DNA of 64,000 nt from Enterocola sp045611845 (GTDB taxonomy: Bacteria; Bacteroidota; Bacteroidia; Bacteroidales; Paludibacteraceae), in assembly GCA_045611845.1 (NCBI GenBank), contig JAZKXZ010000025.1, forward strand, positions 310,001-374,000. The letters are read 5' to 3'. Both the position numbers and the translations under genes were made by a program. This document shows, piece by piece, positions 59,689-64,000 of the stretch. The notes beneath the pieces were generated by a model, which saw nothing but the letters and a program-made list of their open reading frames with translations, made no database searches and was not told where the DNA came from. How positions within the stretch are numbered: position 1 is the first letter of the stretch; every line of letters begins with the position of its first letter.

Positions 59689-62574
59689 TTAGCGTTCTAG
59701 GGTTAGTGTTGATTTAATTACTTCTAAATTACCATCTTCTGTAGGAATGAATACTGTGTATAGGTAAACGCCTTGTTTTGCATCTACTCCATTGTGTGTA
59801 CCATCCCAACCTTCTGTGCCTTCATACATTAGAGTACCTTGACGGTCATATACTTTTAAGTCGTAATCTGCTAGGAATACGTCGTTTACACCGTCGCCAT
59901 TTGGAGTGAAGATATTTGGGAATATGGTAGATTCTATCACTTTTGTTTCTTCTAGAGTCCAAATACAGCCATTTTTGTCGGTCAACAACATTTTAAAGTC
60001 GTTTGTAGATAGACCGTATGCGAATTTTTTAGCCCAGAATAAGTTGCTTGGACCTTTTGCTGGTATTTCTTCTTCGTTGATAAATAGAGAATAATCTATG
60101 AAACCTTCAGTAGCATCTACTACCACATATCTGCCACTTACCATAGGTTCTGGCACTGTGATTGTCATATCATATTCTGGTTCTGGATAGATTTTTGTTT
60201 CTACTGTGTTTACGTCTTTTGCAATATTTGCTGCGCAATTTGCATCTTTAAGTGCTGTAAGAGTAAATACGGTGTCTTTAACAGGAACAACTTCTTCTGC
60301 AATAAATACCTCTGCAAGAGTTTTTTCGGTGCCATCAGGTAGTGTGTAGGTGAAAGGACCTTTACCTTTAAGTGTGATAGTCACTTCTGTTTGTTGATTT
60401 TTACATAGGTAGTCTTTGCTTGTTTCAAGCACAGCTGTAGGACGAGGATTTACTTGTACAAGCACTGTGTTTGATACGGCGCTACCGCAACGGTTTGTAA
60501 CCTCAAGTTTTAGTGAACGATTTGTTTCACCTATAATAAATTTATGTGATAATTCTTTGCTTGTGCCTATTACAATATTGTCTAGTGTCCATTCGTATTT
60601 TGTAACACCAGGATTTGATTCTATAGTAGGCTTAATAGTGTAGGTAGATTCGTCGCAGAAACTTCCTACTTCGTTTACTTGAACAAATGGAATATCGCCT
60701 GTAATGCCTACAGTGAATGTCATTTCTTCGGCAAACTGACATTCGCCTCTAAAGAAGCGTATTGCGTATGCACCTGCGCCAAGGCCAGAAACTGTAATTT
60801 TATCGTTGCAGTCGAAACCTTTTAAATCTTCTGTATACTCTCTATGGCTTACTTCTTTTACTTCTTCCACTTTGGTTGGCTCGTAGCAACCTTGTGTCCA
60901 AATAGTATCTTTATAGGAAACATTTTTGGTGATAAGTTCGCCAAGTTCGTTGTATGTAGGATTACCTTCTTCGTCTAGCACTGGCTCTTTTTCTACTCTG
61001 TTTTTGGTTTGAACAGGGTGGAATTTGTTTGTAAATTTCAAGTCTGGTGCTATAATTTCGTGTTGATTTGTGATGTCGAATAGTTTTACGCTATAGTATC
61101 TAGCAGTGTCGTTTGTAGCTACAACTTCTTCTCTACCAACTACTGTGAATGTTATAGAAGCGGTTTTGTCTGTTTCACAAACCACATTTGCAGCAGGTTT
61201 TGCAGTAAGTGGATCTACAGTTAGAATTTCTGGCTCGTTGATGTAGATAGTTTCAGGGGCGCTAGTTACACAACCATTGTTGTCTTTTACAGAAGCAATG
61301 TAAGAGCCTTGTGCAAGGTTTTCGAAGGTGCCGATTGAGTTGATGGCTTCGAAACTGATGTTTTGGCCCACAAGTGTGTATGTGTATGGAAGTGCACCAC
61401 CTGTTGCAGTGCCAAATACTTTACCAGTAGCGCTGCCTGCGCAAGATACGTTGTTTTTATTTGGATTGTAAACAAGCTCTTCTGTTAGGGTAGTGATTGT
61501 TTGTGTGGTGCTTGCTGCACAACCATTTGCGTCGGTAATGTTAAACTCGTATGTGCCATCGGCAAGGTTTGCAACAACACATTCACCACCGATAGTAGTA
61601 ATGCTACCAGCAAACTCTGCATCGGTAGATACCACTGTGTAAGGCTCTGTGCCTTTAGAAATATTGAATTTTAGAGCACCAGTGGCTGCACCGTAGCAAA
61701 GCACGTCAGTTTTGTTTACTAGTGTTACTTCAAGTTTGTCTGGACGAGCAATGTTGAAGGCAACAGGTATGCTACAATTGTATAGGTCTTCAATAGTACC
61801 TGCATACACGCCACCTGCAAGATTTGAAATTTCTATGTTTACAATATTGCCATCTATAGTAAAGGTGTATGTAGCCTCGCTATATGGAGCATTGTCTTTG
61901 TTTAGAGTAATTTTGTATGGTTGGTTGTCGTTGATGAAAATACCACCACGCACAGCGAGAGTAGCAATACCGTCGGCAGATTCGTAGCATTTTGCAGCAG
62001 TGGTTCTAGCTTCTTGCACAATAGAAAGGTTTTTGTTTTCTATTACAATGCTATTTAAAGCGGTGTTTGTTTCACAACCATTGGCATCTTTTAAGTATGC
62101 TGTGTATGTGCCAGCTTGCAGCGAAGAGAAGGTGTTGCTGTATTGCTCTGTGGCAAAACCATCTAGGCTGTATCTGTATGGAACTTTACCGCCTTGTGCA
62201 ACAATGGCGATAGTACCATTTTCACAGACACTGGCTGTAGTGGCTGTTTCTGTGATTTTAAGTTCGCTAGGCTCGTTGATGGTGATATTGTCTGGACCAA
62301 CTATGCCATTGTCGTCTTTTACATACACAGAATATGTGCCTGCGCCAAGGTTTTCAAATTTGTTACTTGTTTGTTGAAGAGCGAAGTCTGCAGTTAAAGA
62401 GTAGTAGCAGTTGCCTACTGCATCTGATACGGAAACTACGATGCTTCCTGTTTTCGCACCATTACAACTAACGTCTGTTTTGGTAGTGCTAAATGTTAAA
62501 GCATAAAGAGAAGAACTTACGCAGATAGTTAAAAGTAATATTATGCTGCGCAAAAATGTGATTTTTGTTGTCAT
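59689..62574 (-). CDS. SprB-like repeat surface protein with T9SS type B sorting domain
   Basis: After the signal peptide, six or so SprB-type repeats of about 75-90 residues run to about residue 480, each with a VSCNGAKTGSI-like start and a FENLGAGTYSVYVKDDNG-like end. Two or more Ig/PKD-like modules follow. The C-terminus, FPNIFTPNGDGVNDVFLADY with DRQGTLMYEGTEGWDGTHNG and a final VIKSTLTLER, is the gliding-motility-associated type B sorting domain (TIGR04131). The protein would be displayed on the cell surface. It is much shorter than Flavobacterium SprB (961 residues), so adhesion is more likely than gliding. Confidence 0.88.
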   Translation of the reverse strand: MTTKITFLRSIILLLTICVSSSLYALTFSTTKTDVSCNGAKTGSIVVSVSDAVGNCYYSLTADFALQQTSNKFENLGAGTYSVYVKDDNGIVGPDNITINEPSELKITETATTASVCENGTIAIVAQGGKVPYRYSLDGFATEQYSNTFSSLQAGTYTAYLKDANGCETNTALNSIVIENKNLSIVQEARTTAAKCYESADGIATLAVRGGIFINDNQPYKITLNKDNAPYSEATYTFTIDGNIVNIEISNLAGGVYAGTIEDLYNCSIPVAFNIARPDKLEVTLVNKTDVLCYGAATGALKFNISKGTEPYTVVSTDAEFAGSITTIGGECVVANLADGTYEFNITDANGCAASTTQTITTLTEELVYNPNKNNVSCAGSATGKVFGTATGGALPYTYTLVGQNISFEAINSIGTFENLAQGSYIASVKDNNGCVTSAPETIYINEPEILTVDPLTAKPAANVVCETDKTASITFTVVGREEVVATNDTARYYSVKLFDITNQHEIIAPDLKFTNKFHPVQTKNRVEKEPVLDEEGNPTYNELGELITKNVSYKDTIWTQGCYEPTKVEEVKEVSHREYTEDLKGFDCNDKITVSGLGAGAYAIRFFRGECQFAEEMTFTVGITGDIPFVQVNEVGSFCDESTYTIKPTIESNPGVTKYEWTLDNIVIGTSKELSHKFIIGETNRSLKLEVTNRCGSAVSNTVLVQVNPRPTAVLETSKDYLCKNQQTEVTITLKGKGPFTYTLPDGTEKTLAEVFIAEEVVPVKDTVFTLTALKDANCAANIAKDVNTVETKIYPEPEYDMTITVPEPMVSGRYVVVDATEGFIDYSLFINEEEIPAKGPSNLFWAKKFAYGLSTNDFKMLLTDKNGCIWTLEETKVIESTIFPNIFTPNGDGVNDVFLADYDLKVYDRQGTLMYEGTEGWDGTHNGVDAKQGVYLYTVFIPTEDGNLEVIKSTLTLER

Positions 62575-62593
62575 AAATTTATTAAGGTTTTCA

Positions 62594-62601
62594 CAAAGAT
62601 A
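62594..62601 (-). promoter_or_regulatory. -7 box of the SprB-like operon
   Basis: On the minus strand this reads TATCTTTG, about 20 bases before the ATG. The -33 box is not clear in the A-rich sequence upstream. Confidence 0.5.
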
Positions 62602-62611
62602 TAAAAAAAAA

Positions 62612-62644
62612 CAAAAAAAAGCGACTTTTCGGGTGAAAAATCGC
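62612..62644 (-). terminator. Intrinsic terminator of the YtxH operon
   Basis: A 10-position stem with one mismatch (GCGATTTTTC/GAAAAGTCGC on the minus strand) and a four-base loop is followed by T8. It separates the YtxH operon from the SprB-like operon. Confidence 0.85.
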
Positions 62645-62673
62645 CTATTTTCTTAAAAATTGCAAACGTTTTA

Positions 62674-62928
62674 TTAACGTTTAAACCTTTTTATAAGGTA
62701 TTTTGCTATGCTAAAGCCAATAGATAGTTTACTTATAGGATTTGATAGCATACTTTTTCCAAAGATAAGTGTTTTAATAATGCCAAACCAATTGCTGCTA
62801 TCGGTGTAGTATGCTTTTGCCTTCGCGTATTGATTAGCAATATTTTCTTCTTTTCTGGCAATCTGCAACCTTAAAAGTTCCTTTTCGGCCATGACTGCAT
62901 CTATGTTTTTAAGTTCTGAGTATCTCAT
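62674..62928 (-). CDS. Hypothetical basic protein, 84 aa
   Basis: The N-terminal half is a charged helix (MAEKELLRLQIARKEENIAN). The second half has a weakly hydrophobic stretch (NWFGIIKTLIFGKSMLSN) and a basic end (AKYLIKRFKR). I do not recognise the family. It overlaps the YqjE-like gene by four bases, so it belongs to that membrane-stress-type triplet. Confidence 0.7.
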   Translation of the reverse strand: MRYSELKNIDAVMAEKELLRLQIARKEENIANQYAKAKAYYTDSSNWFGIIKTLIFGKSMLSNPISKLSIGFSIAKYLIKRFKR

Positions 62929-63302
62929 GGCTGTGGATTTATAGGTGTAACGTCTTGTTTAGATTCTTTGTCTGAGAAAATAATTTTGCTCAGTGCGCCA
63001 ATGATAGGATTCAAGAATATTTTTTCCTTGAAAAGTATCATAATAGTTAAGGCAATGGCATAAATGCCTGCAACGATGCAAACTCCTGGTATCATACTAG
63101 AAAACACCTCGTTGAGCCATAGCAAAAGCAACACAGAAAGGTATGTGAAAATGATAACAGATACGAGTATGCAAACTACTACAAGTAGGATAAGAGAAAT
63201 TATTTTTGATAGTTTCTCTAGAAGTTCCAATCTGATGAGGTCGAAACGCATGGTTGCGTAACTCTTCATCTCATTTAAAACTTGTTTGTAATCTGTTGTC
63301 AT
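62925..63302 (-). CDS. YqjE/Phage_holin_3_6-like membrane protein
   Basis: Two membrane helices (IISLILLVVVCILVSVIIFT and MIPGVCIVAGIYAIALTIMI) are flanked by a charged N-terminal helix with DLIRLELLEKLSK and a C-terminal KEKIFLNPI segment, the pattern of the YqjE/putative holin superfamily. Despite the name, these are cellular membrane proteins. It has 125 residues and lies between ytxH-like and the 84-aa gene. Confidence 0.75.
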   Translation of the reverse strand: MTTDYKQVLNEMKSYATMRFDLIRLELLEKLSKIISLILLVVVCILVSVIIFTYLSVLLLLWLNEVFSSMIPGVCIVAGIYAIALTIMILFKEKIFLNPIIGALSKIIFSDKESKQDVTPINPQP

Positions 63303-63305
63303 AGC

Positions 63306-63578
63306 TTATTTCTTTTCTGTAATAGCTTTTTCTGCTGTGTCTTCTGCAATTACCTCGTCAACAATGATTTCTAGGTCTTCTAGGTTGGTTACAGATTTTA
63401 CTTTTTCTGTGATTTTTGCTAGAAGTTCGTCTATTTTTTCTTTGCTAAAACCTTTTGCTTTAAGTAGTTCTATAATTTTGCCACGAAGCTCTGCTCCAGA
63501 TGTTGGCGCTAGTAAAAGTGCTGCTGCAGCACCCACTGCAATACCACCTGCAAATATTAATAATTTCTTTAAGCTCAT
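63306..63578 (-). CDS. YtxH domain-containing protein
   Basis: The protein starts LKKLLIFAGGIAVGAAAALL with LAPTSGAELRGKIIEL, the YtxH signature of a glycine-rich helix and APTSGxExR motif, followed by a charged amphipathic C-terminal region. YtxH-like proteins are general-stress-associated small membrane proteins. It has 90 residues. It is the first gene of the YtxH-YqjE-84aa operon and has an unusual Shine-Dalgarno. Confidence 0.86.
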   Translation of the reverse strand: MSLKKLLIFAGGIAVGAAAALLLAPTSGAELRGKIIELLKAKGFSKEKIDELLAKITEKVKSVTNLEDLEIIVDEVIAEDTAEKAITEKK

Positions 63579-63583
63579 AATAA

Positions 63584-63588
63584 CCTCC
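63584..63588 (-). promoter_or_regulatory. Shine-Dalgarno-like GGAGG before the YtxH gene
   Basis: On the minus strand GCGGAGGTTATT precedes the ATG, a five-base core spaced five bases from the start. This is notable because most starts in the window lack such a site. Confidence 0.65.
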
Positions 63589-63647
63589 GCTTTTAAAGGA
63601 TTAATAAATACTGCACTTTTGCTCCCCGTTTGGGTAAGTGCTTAGTG

Positions 63648-63655
63648 CAAATATA
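63648..63655 (-). promoter_or_regulatory. -7 box of the YtxH operon
   Basis: On the minus strand this reads TATATTTG. The leader to the ATG is about 65 bases and contains a hairpin GCACTT...AAGTGC (63613-63641) with an inner CCC/GGG pair. A heptamer repeat lies directly upstream, where -33 would be. Confidence 0.5.
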
Positions 63656-63661
63656 ATAAAA

Positions 63662-63693
63662 AGTTAGGAGTTAGGAGTTAGGAGTTGGGAGTT
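63662..63693. repeat. Heptamer tandem repeat, copy 7 (GGAGTTA orientation)
   Basis: Four to five units of GTTAGGA/GTTGGGA lie upstream of the YtxH -7 box. The layout is like that at the ferredoxin promoter. Confidence 0.8.
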
Positions 63694-63840
63694 ATTTTTG
63701 TAATAAATTGAGATTTTATGTTTTTTTAATGATTTGTCTATTATTATTGTGTTTAAAAGAAAAATATTTATAATTTTGTGAGGCAATCGTTTAAAAGGGA
63801 ATAATAAGAACTAAGAAATTTAGAAGTTAGATTATAAAAT

Positions 63841-63985
63841 ATATTTGATAGCGTTTATGCTATTGTCTTGAATCTGGAAACTGGCACTTTTCATAAGCAA
63901 CAAGTCAATAAGCACATAACGCCCATACTTTGGTGTGGGTAGTGTTTATATGTTGCGTCGGTATGCCAGTACCTCAGATTCGTAT
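63841..63985. other. Large palindromic element at the right edge, possible structured RNA
   Basis: Outer arms GAATCTGGAAACTGGCA (63870-63886) and TGCCAGTACCTCAGATTC (63964-63981) are inverted repeats with small gaps. Inside, GCACATAA/TTATATGTTGC and CCCATAC-TTTG-GTGTGGG give a continuous long hairpin of over 100 bases. A separate ATAGC/GCTAT hairpin precedes it. There is no coding frame of note, and the element continues toward the window edge. It could be a non-coding RNA or a repeat end; no family was recognised. Confidence 0.5.
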
Positions 63986-64000
63986 AGCCTGCCTGCACCA

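Noticed and set aside
61712..62377. Two long plus-strand frames opposite the SprB-like gene
   Set aside because: They mirror the repetitive codon pattern of the SprB-like repeats on the other strand.
62925..63302. Prophage remnant suggested by the holin-like protein
   Set aside because: The family is a cellular YqjE-type membrane protein and no other phage genes are nearby.

Overview
The window is a compact, AT-rich bacterial chromosome segment, and everything points to the order Bacteroidales (phylum Bacteroidota). Promoters have the Bacteroidota form TTG-N18/20-TAnnTTTG. Start codons mostly lack Shine-Dalgarno sequences. Marker families include DUF4296-LspA, DUF4293, DUF3276, YbbR, a lipoprotein TamA (TamL), a DUF3417-type glucan phosphorylase and type IX secretion (T9SS) proteins with C-terminal sorting domains. 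The family or genus cannot be fixed from sequence alone. I see no transposase, integrase, CRISPR array, phage module or rRNA. One tRNA (Arg, UCU) is present.

Layout. 1-10.2 kb: a truncated DUF1573 protein, then a tightly coupled operon dapB-lepB-WbqC-secreted trypsin-like protease-recO, converging on a minus-strand operon pyrE-SRPBCC-argH-radical SAM-glycosyltransferase. 10.3-24 kb: a phosphosugar mutase, then minus-strand housekeeping genes: a BASS-like transporter, parE, DUF4296-lspA-DksA-like-ileS, DUF4293, a tiny acidic lipoprotein, and ruvX-def-galE-nadE. 24-32.3 kb: an orphan secreted protein, a Na/Pi cotransporter, nusB-yajC-ybbR-coaE (minus), DUF3276, a ferredoxin, purA and a membrane zinc peptidase. 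32.3-38 kb: carB behind a leader peptide/terminator, and two secreted beta-sandwich proteins, one with a T9SS tail. 38-47 kb: two GT4 glycosyltransferases, a Wzx-like flippase, leuS, cysM, tRNA-Arg and an esterase lipoprotein. 47-64 kb: tamL, a glucan phosphorylase, an M3 peptidase and a Rel/SpoT enzyme. These are followed by a three-gene T9SS cluster (SprB-like adhesin, PorE-like OmpA protein, PorP/SprF) and a YtxH/YqjE membrane-stress triplet. The right edge carries a long palindromic element.

The genes are largely ordinary; the interest lies between them. (i) carB is preceded by a consensus promoter, a 25-codon leader ORF with a T-rich tract, and a terminator whose 5' arm overlaps the leader's last codons, a layout like E. 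coli pyrBI attenuation. (ii) Seven loci carry tandem heptamers of GGAGTTA type; one copy lies in frame inside a glycosyltransferase gene, within an apparent insertion of about 40 codons. (iii) A palindromic element starts immediately after the stop codons of three plus-strand genes. (iv) Two highly structured, unidentified non-coding stretches lie beside tRNA-Arg and at the right edge. Several annotated starts were moved downstream because a -7 promoter box overlaps the longer reading frame.
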